A stretch of 64,000 nucleotides of DNA from Chloracidobacterium sp. CP2_5A (GTDB taxonomy: Bacteria > Acidobacteriota > Blastocatellia > Chloracidobacteriales > Chloracidobacteriaceae): contig NKPT01000009.1 of the NCBI GenBank assembly GCA_002254845.1, forward strand, positions 1 through 64,000, given 5' to 3'. Position 1 is the first letter of the stretch; the number at the start of each line of letters is the position of its first letter. The notes beneath the pieces were generated by a model, which was not told the origin of the DNA, did no database searches, and saw only the letters and a program-made list of their open reading frames with translations. A program made the translations under genes and the position numbers. Shown one piece after another: positions 18,637-26,776 of the stretch.

Positions 18637-19389
18637 ATGCCAAAATCAATGCCCCGCGCCACGGACGAGTTGGGTCTGTCCGCTCAACGCCGCCGCATGC
18701 AAGCCGTCATCCGGCGACTACGCCGGGCCTACCCCGACGCCCGCTGTTCACTCAACTACACGACGCCGCTCGAGCTGCTGGTCGCCACCATCCTTTCCGC
18801 GCAGTGCACGGATGAGCGGGTCAATCTCGTCACGAAAGACCTCTTTCAAAAATACCGGTCGGCGGCGGATTACGCCCAAGCCGACCTGGAGACGCTTCAG
18901 GCGGACATCCGCTCGACGGGTTTTTACCGCAACAAAGCCAAGGCGTTGCAAGGGATGGGCCAGCGGCTGGTTGAAGCGTTTGGCGGCGAAGTCCCGCGCG
19001 CGATGGACGACCTCCTGACCTTGCCGGGCGTCGCCCGCAAGACGGCGAACGTGGTGTTGGGCAACGCCTTCGGGCAAGCGCCGGGCGTGGTCGTGGATAC
19101 GCATGTGAGGCGCCTCTCTGCGCGGCTGGGCTTTTCCAACGCGCCGACGCCGGAAAAAATCGAGCGCGACCTGATGGCGATGACGCCGCGCCGGCACTAC
19201 GTCATGCTGCCGCACTGGCTGATTTTTCACGGCCGGGCCGTCTGTCGGGCGCGGGGGCCCCGCTGCGGCGAGTGCGTCCTCGCCGACCTCTGCCCCGCGG
19301 CGGGCGCGTCGCAGTCGGCGCGGACGCCGCCACGCGAGAGCCGGCGTCAAGCTGCGGGGCGCGGCGTCAAGCCGGCGCGCTCGACATAG
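18637..19389 (+). CDS. nth: Endonuclease III
   Basis: 250 residues. Base-excision repair glycosylase/AP lyase for oxidised pyrimidines. The helix-hairpin-helix LPGVARKTANVVL carries the catalytic lysine K135, and the catalytic aspartate is D154 in VVVDTHVRRL. A [4Fe-4S] site follows with exact family spacing: C203-x6-C210-x2-C213-x5-C219. The core ends near 220; the last 30 residues are an Arg/Ala-rich tail not seen in Escherichia coli Nth. The frame is open far upstream through the DJ-1 gene, but the ATG at 18637 (or 18649) precedes the first helix of the fold. Confidence 0.93.
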   Translation: MPKSMPRATDELGLSAQRRRMQAVIRRLRRAYPDARCSLNYTTPLELLVATILSAQCTDERVNLVTKDLFQKYRSAADYAQADLETLQADIRSTGFYRNKAKALQGMGQRLVEAFGGEVPRAMDDLLTLPGVARKTANVVLGNAFGQAPGVVVDTHVRRLSARLGFSNAPTPEKIERDLMAMTPRRHYVMLPHWLIFHGRAVCRARGPRCGECVLADLCPAAGASQSARTPPRESRRQAAGRGVKPARST

Positions 19390-19398
19390 CTTCCCGCA

Positions 19399-20583
19399 TT
19401 ATCGCCGCTCGCGTTGGCGCTGCTGCCAATAGACCACGCCGCCGCCGAGCATCAACAGCAACGCCTCGCCGGGAATGACGATCGGTCGCTCCTGAACGAC
19501 CACATTCGCCGGCGGGCGAATGGTCGCCTGCGTCGTCGCCGGGACAATCGCCGGACTCGTCTCAAAGACGCGCTGCTCGCGCTCAGTGTGGAAATAGACG
19601 GTCAAAAAGGTGTCGCCGGACGGCTGGAATTCCGGCTGCGTCGGCGCCAGCACCCGTTTGGCCCAGTCGGCGGCCGGCACGCGATCGGCAAAGGGGACGG
19701 CGGCCGGCTCGAACAAGACGACATTATCAGCGCGCACTTCCTTACGCTCGTCGCTTGCGATAAACACCTTGAAGTTACGGTACCGCGGAGCGTTTTCGGC
19801 CGCCGGAATCGGCGGCGGGCAAGCCAGCGGCACAATTGGCCGCTCCGTCGTAAACGACACGACAAAAGGTTGAATCGAGGCTTGTTCATCGTAGCCGAGC
19901 GAGACATCGGGGATATCCGTCCGCGCCGTGACCACTACCCACGTCGCCTTCTCATCCAGATGCGGCTTGGCCCAAGCAAGAAACGCCTCTGACAACTGGA
20001 TGGGCTTTTCCGGCTTGGGCGGCTTGGTCGGATCAAAGGGGATTTCTTCGGGATCGCGCATCACCGCCTTCTGAAGCGCTGTGACGAGTTGCGCCTTTGT
20101 GGCGCGCGGTAAGGTTTCGATGCCCGACTCGACGACGCGCCGGGCCACCACCACCTGACCGGGCTGCGGCTTGGGCAACCCGCTCGGCTTGACGACCGGC
20201 TTTGGCTTGAGCCACTCCCACAACCAAAACGCCAGCTTCCAGCGCAGCTTGGTCTCGATGATGGTCGGCGCAAGGTATTCGCTCAGGCGCAGAAAAATCT
20301 GTGGCCCGGCGGCCGCCAACTGGATGTCGCTTGGAAACGGCATCGCCCACGCGAAGGCCTCGCCCCGAAAGCGAATCGCCGGCTCAAAAATGACGGTTTC
20401 GCGCTTGGTGGCCGGGTCGTAGTAAATCAGCAGCCGGTCTTCAGCGTAGTTGAATGGCGCGTTGTCGCGCGTCACCACGCCGCCCGCTTGCACGTCGCCC
20501 ATCCACAGGGTCGCGCCAAGCCACAGCAGTCCCAATCCAAAAGCGGCCGCCGGCAACCGCCGAATAAGCTGGATGAAGCTCAT
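19399..20583 (-). CDS. DUF2330 domain-containing membrane protein
   Basis: 394 residues. Signal sequence (residues 1-35), then the typical DUF2330 opening: GGVVTRDNAPFNYAEDRLLIYYDP, VIFEPAIRFRGEAFAWAMPFP. A Pro/Lys-rich insertion (KPKPVVKPSGLPKP) lies near 125-150. The C-terminus has one transmembrane helix (GEALLLMLGGGVVYW) followed by the basic tail QRQRERR, so the protein is anchored with its bulk outside the cytoplasm. The ATG overlaps the OPT transporter stop (ATGA), strong evidence of translational coupling in an M28-OPT-DUF2330 operon. The family has no assigned function. Confidence 0.82.
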   Translation of the reverse strand: MSFIQLIRRLPAAAFGLGLLWLGATLWMGDVQAGGVVTRDNAPFNYAEDRLLIYYDPATKRETVIFEPAIRFRGEAFAWAMPFPSDIQLAAAGPQIFLRLSEYLAPTIIETKLRWKLAFWLWEWLKPKPVVKPSGLPKPQPGQVVVARRVVESGIETLPRATKAQLVTALQKAVMRDPEEIPFDPTKPPKPEKPIQLSEAFLAWAKPHLDEKATWVVVTARTDIPDVSLGYDEQASIQPFVVSFTTERPIVPLACPPPIPAAENAPRYRNFKVFIASDERKEVRADNVVLFEPAAVPFADRVPAADWAKRVLAPTQPEFQPSGDTFLTVYFHTEREQRVFETSPAIVPATTQATIRPPANVVVQERPIVIPGEALLLMLGGGVVYWQQRQRERR

Positions 20584-22889
20584 GATTTCATTACAATCCG
20601 AGACGACCGCGCAATGCGGTACAAGACAACGCCAAGCGCCAAAAACGCCGCCACCGCCCACAGGTCGGAAAAGCGTCCATGCTCAAGCGCCGGGAAGCGT
20701 TCCGCGACGTTGAGCTGTGCCGCCGCCGCGCCGGCGACGACCGTCAGCGCCGCCAACAGCAACCCGCCAATTGAGCCGCCGGCGATGAGCCCGGAGCTGA
20801 ACAACACCCCGCTCCCAGCTTCCGCTTCGGCTTCCGAAGCGGCGCCATCCGCTTGCCGGTCAACCAGCCACCGGATCAAGCCGCCCACAAAAATCGCCGC
20901 CGACGTGGAAAACGGCAGGTACAGCCCGACGGCGAACGGCAACGCCGCGACGCCGCAGAGTTCCATCGTGATGGAAATAAACATCCCCAACAGCACCAGC
21001 CCCCACGGAAGCTTCTGCGTGAGAATGCCGTCAATAATCAGCTTCATCAGGCTGGCTTTCGGCGCGGAATAGGGCAAATCACGCTTCTCAAGGCGGTAAT
21101 GGGCCTGGCCAGCGGCGTCCACGAGATACTCCGCCACAGCCTCCCCTTCGCCGACGCTGACCACCGTGTAAGTTTGGTCATCCAGCCCGCGCATCACGCC
21201 GGTCGGCGTCCCGCCGACGGGTCCGGCGGCTTCGACGAGCTTTTTGGTTTCGATGCCGCCCACGCCGGGGTCAATCGCGAAGCGGATTTGCCCGGCCTCG
21301 TTGACCAAGTAGCGTCCGGGCAAGAGTCCGGCAATTGGCTCCGTCACGCTGTGGACGCGATAAGTCTTCCCCGCCAGCGCAACCGTTTCGTCGCCAGTTG
21401 TTTTCGACACGTAACTCGGCGCTTCCTTGGGAAAGTAGATAGTGTTGGAGTCGTTGAGAAACGAAAGCACCCAACCGACGGCTAGCGCCGAAGTCGTGAC
21501 GCCGATGACCAGACCGATTTGCTGCTGCCGAGGCGTCGCTCCAACGAGAAACCCGGTCTTCAAATCCTGCGAGGTCGCGCCGCCAATCGCGGCGGCGATG
21601 CAGACAACCGCGCCGACCGAGAGCGCCACGACGCGGGCTTCAATGCCGACCTTGCCGATAACCAGAAAAATCAGGCAGGTGAGCAAAATCGTCGCCACGG
21701 TCATCCCGGAAATCGGGTTCGAGGACGAGCCGATTTCGCCGGTAATCCGCGACGACACCGTCACGAAGAAAAAGCCAAAGGCGATGATCATCCCGGCGGC
21801 GAGGACGCTGAAGCCAAGCTCTGCCGCGGTAAAATAAATGACGGCGCTGAGGATGATCCACAGCAGCCCGGCCCCGCCCAGGACAAGGTTCATCGGCAGG
21901 TCGTTTTCCGTTCGCGCCACGCCAGTTTCGCCCGCCGCCTTGAAGCCGCCGACGCTGGCCCGAAAAGCCGACAGGATCATCGGCAGAGAGCGCGCCAAAC
22001 TGATGATGCCGCCGGTCGCCACCGCGCCGGCCCCGATGTAGAGTACAAAGTTGGTCCGCGCGTCGCCGGGCGACATCCCGGCAATGAGCTTTGTCGCCGG
22101 GAACAGCGGCTCGGTCAGCCCGCTCCCAAAGAACACGATGGTCGGGATCAGCACGAGGTACGACATCGCCCCGCCCGCCAGCATGATGCCGGCGACGCGC
22201 GGCCCGATGATGTAGCCGACGCCCATCAGCTCCGGCGACACCTCGGCGCTGATGGTCGCGCCCGGCAGAGCTTTCCCCAGCGCCTTTTCGGGGTACTCCT
22301 TCCACAGGTGCAGTCCCGACATCAAGAACTTGTACAGCAGCGCCAGCCCGAACCCGCCGAAGACTAGCTTGGCCTGGCTGCCCCCTTTTTCGCCTACAAT
22401 CAGCACCTCGGCGCAGGCCGTGCCTTCCGGGTAGGTCAGCTTCCCATGCTCCTTGACGATGAGCGCGCGCCGCAGCGGAATCATCAGCAGCACGCCCAGC
22501 CAGCCGCCCGTGAGCGCCGTTAGGGTCGTCCGCGATAGGTCGAGCGAATAGCCCATCAGCAGCAGCGCCGGAACGGTAAACACCACCCCGGCGGCGACCG
22601 ACTCGCCCGCCGAGCCGACCGTTTGCGTCATGTTGTTTTCGAGAATCGAGCTTTTGCCGAGCGCCCGGAAAATCGTAATCGAGAGCACGGCAATCGGAAT
22701 GGACGCCGAAACGGTCAGCCCGACCTTGAGCGCCAGATAGACCGACGAAGCCCCAAAGACAATCCCCAAAATGACGCCAACTAACACGCTGCGCAGCGTG
22801 AACTCCGGCAGGACTTCGTCGTTGGCGACGAAAGGATGAAAGCCTGTCGCCGCCGGAGCTTCGAGCCGTGTCGCCATAGTTTGTTCCAT
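20580..22889 (-). CDS. OPT family oligopeptide transporter
   Basis: 769 residues with about 14-16 transmembrane helices. The N-terminal block PEFTLRSVLVGVILGIVFGASSVYLALKVGLTVSASIPIAV and the motif LTYPEGTACAEVL (split here for quotation from a longer block) are hallmarks of the bacterial OPT branch, which imports small peptides with protons. A soluble loop of about 130 residues (500-630, with HSVTEPIAGLLPGRY and LDDQTYTVVSVGEGEA) interrupts the helices and is not usual in the family. Alternative start ATG at 22877. It lies 8 bases after the M28 peptidase stop and overlaps the DUF2330 start, suggesting coupled peptide digestion and uptake. Confidence 0.9.
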   Translation of the reverse strand: MEQTMATRLEAPAATGFHPFVANDEVLPEFTLRSVLVGVILGIVFGASSVYLALKVGLTVSASIPIAVLSITIFRALGKSSILENNMTQTVGSAGESVAAGVVFTVPALLLMGYSLDLSRTTLTALTGGWLGVLLMIPLRRALIVKEHGKLTYPEGTACAEVLIVGEKGGSQAKLVFGGFGLALLYKFLMSGLHLWKEYPEKALGKALPGATISAEVSPELMGVGYIIGPRVAGIMLAGGAMSYLVLIPTIVFFGSGLTEPLFPATKLIAGMSPGDARTNFVLYIGAGAVATGGIISLARSLPMILSAFRASVGGFKAAGETGVARTENDLPMNLVLGGAGLLWIILSAVIYFTAAELGFSVLAAGMIIAFGFFFVTVSSRITGEIGSSSNPISGMTVATILLTCLIFLVIGKVGIEARVVALSVGAVVCIAAAIGGATSQDLKTGFLVGATPRQQQIGLVIGVTTSALAVGWVLSFLNDSNTIYFPKEAPSYVSKTTGDETVALAGKTYRVHSVTEPIAGLLPGRYLVNEAGQIRFAIDPGVGGIETKKLVEAAGPVGGTPTGVMRGLDDQTYTVVSVGEGEAVAEYLVDAAGQAHYRLEKRDLPYSAPKASLMKLIIDGILTQKLPWGLVLLGMFISITMELCGVAALPFAVGLYLPFSTSAAIFVGGLIRWLVDRQADGAASEAEAEAGSGVLFSSGLIAGGSIGGLLLAALTVVAGAAAAQLNVAERFPALEHGRFSDLWAVAAFLALGVVLYRIARSSRIVMKS

Positions 22890-22897
22890 CCAGTTTG

Positions 22898-24580
22898 TTA
22901 TGACTTCTTTGAACGCTGAAACGCCTCGCCGGGCAGCCAGTCGGGCATCGCCGGGTCCTCGGCGACGACGCCGACAATAAGCAGCGCAAACTGCGCGTGC
23001 TGCGCCGCGCCGCGAAAATCCCAGTCGTCCTGAATGACATCCGTCGGCTGGTGGTAGTCGCGCCGCAGGTAAGTCTCAAACCGCTCCTTGCCCCAGTCGG
23101 CGGGCTTGCCCTCGATCTCGACGCCGAAGTTGAGCGACAGGCAGGGCACGCCAGCCTTGGCAAAGCAAAAGTGGTCGGAGCGGAAAAACGAGCCGTTTTG
23201 CGGGAAGGGGTCGGGCTTCATCGTCAGCCCCTCGAGCTTGGCTAGGGCGTCAATCGTTTTACCGAGCGTCGAGCGTTCCGCGCCGAGCGGGACGAAGTCG
23301 CGCGTCCGACCAAAAACATTGACTTCATCGAGGTTGACGTTGGCGGCGGTCTTCTCAAGCGGCGCCAGCGGGCGCTCGCAGTAGTACTGCGCGCCCAGCA
23401 GACCCTGCTCTTCGGCCGTCACCGCCAAAAACAACACCGACCGGCGCGGTCGCCACGCCGACTTCGCCAGCGCCTCCGCCATCGCCAGCAGCGCCGCCGT
23501 GCCGGAAGCGTTATCGAGCGCGCCGTGATAGACCAGCCGCTTGCCCGTCGGCGGGTCGTCCTTGACGCCGAAGTGGTCGTAGTGCGCCGTCACGACGACG
23601 CATTCCTCGCGGAGCTTCTCGTCGCGGCCCGGCAGCAGACCGACGACGTTCGGCGATTCCAGCGTCGTCACTTCGCTTTTCAAATCAAGCGACAGCGTGA
23701 CATCCAGCGGCACGGGGCGAAAATCGCGCCGCTCCGCCTGCTCGATCAGCGCCGCGAGGCTCTTGCCGGACAGCTTGGCGATGCGCACCGCCGCGTCGTC
23801 GGTAATCCACGACTTGAGGGCCACCACCGGCGGCGAGTCGGCGTCGCGGACCAGCTCCGACCGCGCGCCCGTGTTCGAGCTTTGCACGACTTGCCACGGG
23901 TAGGTGGCGCTTTCGGTCGTGTGAATGAGCAACACGCCGCGCGCGCCCTGCCGAGCGGCTTCCTCGAACTTATACGTCCAGCGCCCGTAGTAGGTCAGCG
24001 TTCGCCCCTGGAAAATGTTCGGGTTGCGCAGCCCCGGATCGTTGACGAGCAGCATGACGACTTTGCCGCGCGCGTCCACATCCTTGTAGTCGTTCCAGTC
24101 GTACTCCGGCGCGACAATGCCGTAGCCGGCGAAAATGACCGGCGCGTTGTCCAGCTTGACTTCCGGGAGGCACTCGCCCGATTGGGCGGTGAACTCCGTT
24201 CCGTAATCCAGCTCGACCTGTCCGCCATTGGCGGCGCGCAGCGTCATCGTGGTCGGCTGGGCGCGCAGGTTGACGATGGGCACATTTTGGAAGTACGAGC
24301 CGTTGACGGGTTCCAGCCCGTAGGTCTGAAACTGCGCGGCGATGTACTTAGCGGCCAGCAGCCCGCCGCGCGCGCCTGGGGCGCGGCCTTCAAACAGATC
24401 GTCGGAAAGCAGCTCGGTGTGGGCGCGCAGCGCGGCGGGCTGAATGCGGGCTATCGCCGCCCGGAGATCATCGGGGACAACCACCGGCGCCGCGCCGGAG
24501 CTTTTCGGCAACTGCGCGCCGACCTGCGCGACCAGCCACAGCAGCCACCAGGCCGCGGCCCAGCGATGGAGCGTTTTCAT
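22898..24580 (-). CDS. Secreted M28-family metallopeptidase
   Basis: 560 residues from the ATG at 24580. Residues 1-22 are a signal peptide (WAAAWWLLWLVAQVGAQ). A PA-like domain sits around 160-280, inserted before the catalytic core. The two-zinc ligands are visible: H in VTAHYDHFG, D in GALDNASGTAAL, the catalytic E and next E in VTAEEQGLLGAQYY, D in NVNLDEVNVFG, and H in FRSDHFCFAKAGVPCL. Members are aminopeptidases of the periplasm or outside. First gene of the operon with the OPT transporter (8-base gap) and DUF2330; divergent from a Ser/Thr kinase. The upstream frame to 24685 lacks a signal-like start and is rejected. Confidence 0.9.
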   Translation of the reverse strand: MKTLHRWAAAWWLLWLVAQVGAQLPKSSGAAPVVVPDDLRAAIARIQPAALRAHTELLSDDLFEGRAPGARGGLLAAKYIAAQFQTYGLEPVNGSYFQNVPIVNLRAQPTTMTLRAANGGQVELDYGTEFTAQSGECLPEVKLDNAPVIFAGYGIVAPEYDWNDYKDVDARGKVVMLLVNDPGLRNPNIFQGRTLTYYGRWTYKFEEAARQGARGVLLIHTTESATYPWQVVQSSNTGARSELVRDADSPPVVALKSWITDDAAVRIAKLSGKSLAALIEQAERRDFRPVPLDVTLSLDLKSEVTTLESPNVVGLLPGRDEKLREECVVVTAHYDHFGVKDDPPTGKRLVYHGALDNASGTAALLAMAEALAKSAWRPRRSVLFLAVTAEEQGLLGAQYYCERPLAPLEKTAANVNLDEVNVFGRTRDFVPLGAERSTLGKTIDALAKLEGLTMKPDPFPQNGSFFRSDHFCFAKAGVPCLSLNFGVEIEGKPADWGKERFETYLRRDYHQPTDVIQDDWDFRGAAQHAQFALLIVGVVAEDPAMPDWLPGEAFQRSKKS

Positions 24581-24744
24581 CACTCGCTCAACCTCGCGTT
24601 GAAGATGACGAACAGCGTTTGACGGAAGCTGAAAAGCAGCGTCATTCTTAGCGCTTAGCGCGCCGATTTCAATCCATATTTTCAAGTTGGGAAACGCGCG
24701 CTCACGGCTGACGGCTCACCGCCCGCTCGCTTTTGGAGGCGCCC

Positions 24745-26547
24745 ATGCAACCTGGCGCAATGCTTGGCCCGTACACCCTAGTCCGACTCTTAGGGCGCGG
24801 CGCTTTTGGTCAGGTATGGCTGGCCGAGCGGCGCACAGCGTTGGCCGTCACCCGCGTGGCGCTCAAAGCGCCCATCGCCGACAACGTTGACCTTGACGCC
24901 ATCCGCAAGGAAGCCGCCGTATGGGCGGAAGCCAGCGGGCACCCCAACGTCCTGCCGATTATCGAAGCCGATATCTACGATGGGCAGGTTGTCATCGTGA
25001 GCGAATACGCCCCGGACGGCTCGCTGGCGGAATGGATAGCGCGCCGGGGCGGGCGCGTAGCGCTGCCAGAGGCGGCCAGAATGCTCGACGGCGTTTTGGC
25101 CGGGCTTGAGCATCTTCATAACCGGCGCATTGTGCACCGCGACCTCAAGCCGGCGAACATTCTGCTCCAGGGCGATACGCCGCGCCTGGCCGACTTTGGC
25201 ATTGCGCGCGTCGCGCGCGCCACCTCGCATACGGGCCTCATCGCTGGGACGCCCGCCTACATGCCGCCCGAAGCTTTTGACGGCAGCCGCACGGAGCAGG
25301 GCGATCTGTGGGCGGCCGGGGTGATTTTTCAGCAACTGCTCACCGGCGGATTGCCGTTTCCGCAGCAAGACCTGACGACGCTCATGGGGGCGATCGTGAA
25401 CCGCGACCCCATGCCGCTCCCGGCGACGCTGCCGGCGGCCGTCCATCAGTTTGTCGCGACGGCGCTGTGTAAGAACCCGGCGCAGCGGTTTCAGACGGCG
25501 ACGGCGATGCGGCAAGCGCTGGCGCAAGCGACGGCCCGGCCGCCGCAGCCGGCGGCGGGCTGGACTACGGAGGGCGGGCCTGGGCCGGCGACGGATCGGC
25601 AGGCGGCGGCTTTCGCGTCCGCGCCGACGACTTGGCAGCCGCCGACTGGGCGGCCGGCGAGCGGCGCGTCGCTCATGGCAACGGCCGCTACGCTGCCGTT
25701 GCCGCCATCCCGCGCCGCCGGCCCGTCGCCAGCTTTGGCTGCCGAGCGGCGCAAACAAGGCTGGTGGTGGGTAGCCGCAGGCGCGGCCGTGACGCTCCTG
25801 CTGGGCGCGACACTGTTTCTGGCGCTGCTGACGTACTTCCACGGGCGGGCTTTTCAGCCCGCCGCCCCGGCCCCGCTCGCGCCCGTCGCCGATGCGCCCG
25901 TCGCCGATGCGCCCGCGCCAGTCGCGCCGCCGGCGGAGCCATCCGCGGAAGAAGCGCCGCCCGCGCCGGAATCGCTCGCGCCCGGCTCCGAGGGCGTGTA
26001 TGTCATCGGCTTTTCCTCTAAGACCCTGGAAGCCGCCGAGGCGAAGCGCGCCGACTATGCCAAGGCCGGCTTCCCATCCTTTGTGGTGAAGACGGATGAG
26101 TGGACGAACTTCGATCCCGGCTTTTACATTGTGGCGCTGGGCATTTACGCCACCGAAGCCGACGCCAAGGTCGTCGTGGCGCGCATCCGGGAAAAGGGAC
26201 TGAGCACTTACGCCAAGCCGTCGGGGCCGCCGCGTCAGTCGCCGGAAACGCCCATCAATCCAGAGGATGTCCCCGGCGATTTCCCGGAAGCCTCGCTGCG
26301 CGACCTGACGGAGGATGACCTCGCGGATCTGTCGCTCGAAGAGCTGCGCCTTATGCGCAATGAAATCCTGGCGCGACATGGCTATCGCTTCGCCGACCCA
26401 GGGCTGGCCGAGCATTTTAAGGCTCAGCCGTGGTACCATCCGACCGAAAACAGCGCGAGCGATAAGCTGACGCCGGTTGAGAAACGAAACATCGAGCGCA
26501 TTCGCCGGGCCGAAAAGGACGCCGAAAGCAAACCAAAAGCAAATTAG
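24745..26547 (+). CDS. Membrane Ser/Thr protein kinase with SPOR-like and YARHG-like tail
   Basis: 600 residues. A Hanks-type kinase domain fills 8-260: ATP lysine K41 in VALKAP, catalytic D133 in HRDLKPAN, D150 in ADFGIAR, and APE-like GTPAYMPPEA. A Pro/Ala linker leads to one transmembrane helix (about 340-366). Outside the membrane come a SPOR-like region (about 415-495: VYVIGFSSKTLEAAEAKRA, FYIVALGIYATEADAK) and a YARHG-type domain (about 515-585: LSLEELRLMRNEILARHGY, AQPWYHPT). SPOR domains bind denuded peptidoglycan, so the kinase may sense cell-wall state. GGAGG at 24735-24739 fits the ATG at 24745. Divergent from the M28 operon. Confidence 0.88.
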   Translation: MQPGAMLGPYTLVRLLGRGAFGQVWLAERRTALAVTRVALKAPIADNVDLDAIRKEAAVWAEASGHPNVLPIIEADIYDGQVVIVSEYAPDGSLAEWIARRGGRVALPEAARMLDGVLAGLEHLHNRRIVHRDLKPANILLQGDTPRLADFGIARVARATSHTGLIAGTPAYMPPEAFDGSRTEQGDLWAAGVIFQQLLTGGLPFPQQDLTTLMGAIVNRDPMPLPATLPAAVHQFVATALCKNPAQRFQTATAMRQALAQATARPPQPAAGWTTEGGPGPATDRQAAAFASAPTTWQPPTGRPASGASLMATAATLPLPPSRAAGPSPALAAERRKQGWWWVAAGAAVTLLLGATLFLALLTYFHGRAFQPAAPAPLAPVADAPVADAPAPVAPPAEPSAEEAPPAPESLAPGSEGVYVIGFSSKTLEAAEAKRADYAKAGFPSFVVKTDEWTNFDPGFYIVALGIYATEADAKVVVARIREKGLSTYAKPSGPPRQSPETPINPEDVPGDFPEASLRDLTEDDLADLSLEELRLMRNEILARHGYRFADPGLAEHFKAQPWYHPTENSASDKLTPVEKRNIERIRRAEKDAESKPKAN

Positions 26548-26553
26548 CCGACT

Positions 26554-26577
26554 GAGCCGCCGCCTTCAGCGGCGCTC
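26554..26577 (+). terminator. Hairpin after the kinase gene
   Basis: GAG-c-CGCCGC / GCGGCG-CTC with a five-base loop and one bulged C begins 6 bases after the kinase stop. The trailing TTGAGT is not a U run, so termination is only plausible. Confidence 0.4.
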
Positions 26578-26636
26578 TTGAGTCGCGCGTCCTGAACGGT
26601 CTATCGTTATGCTCCCCAGCCGTTTGGCGCTTCGCT

Positions 26637-26776
26637 GGCGATAGGCTCCGCCGTCCGGCGCATCCGCCCGCCCGACCGCCACTGAGCGAGGCGCGTTGTC
26701 GTGGACGGCGCTAGGCTCCGCCATCCGGCGCATCCGCCCGCCCGACCGCCACTGAGCGAGGTACGTTGTCGTGGAC
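26637..26776 (+). repeat. 70-bp tandem duplication spanning the spoVR start
   Basis: Two adjacent 70-base units, 26637-26706 and 26707-26776, differ at four positions only. Each ends in GTTGTCGTGGAC, so the GTG start and second codon of the SpoVR gene lie in unit 2 and an identical GTGGAC lies in unit 1 at 26701. The 70-base period puts the unit-1 start out of frame with SpoVR. Confidence 0.92.

Noticed and set aside
21640-23163. 507-codon minus frame overlapping OPT and M28
   Set aside because: Arg/Gly-rich composition; the two real genes in the other frame show complete family motifs.
24790-26439. 549-codon minus-strand frame opposite the Ser/Thr kinase
   Set aside because: Strongly Arg-rich antisense shadow without domains.
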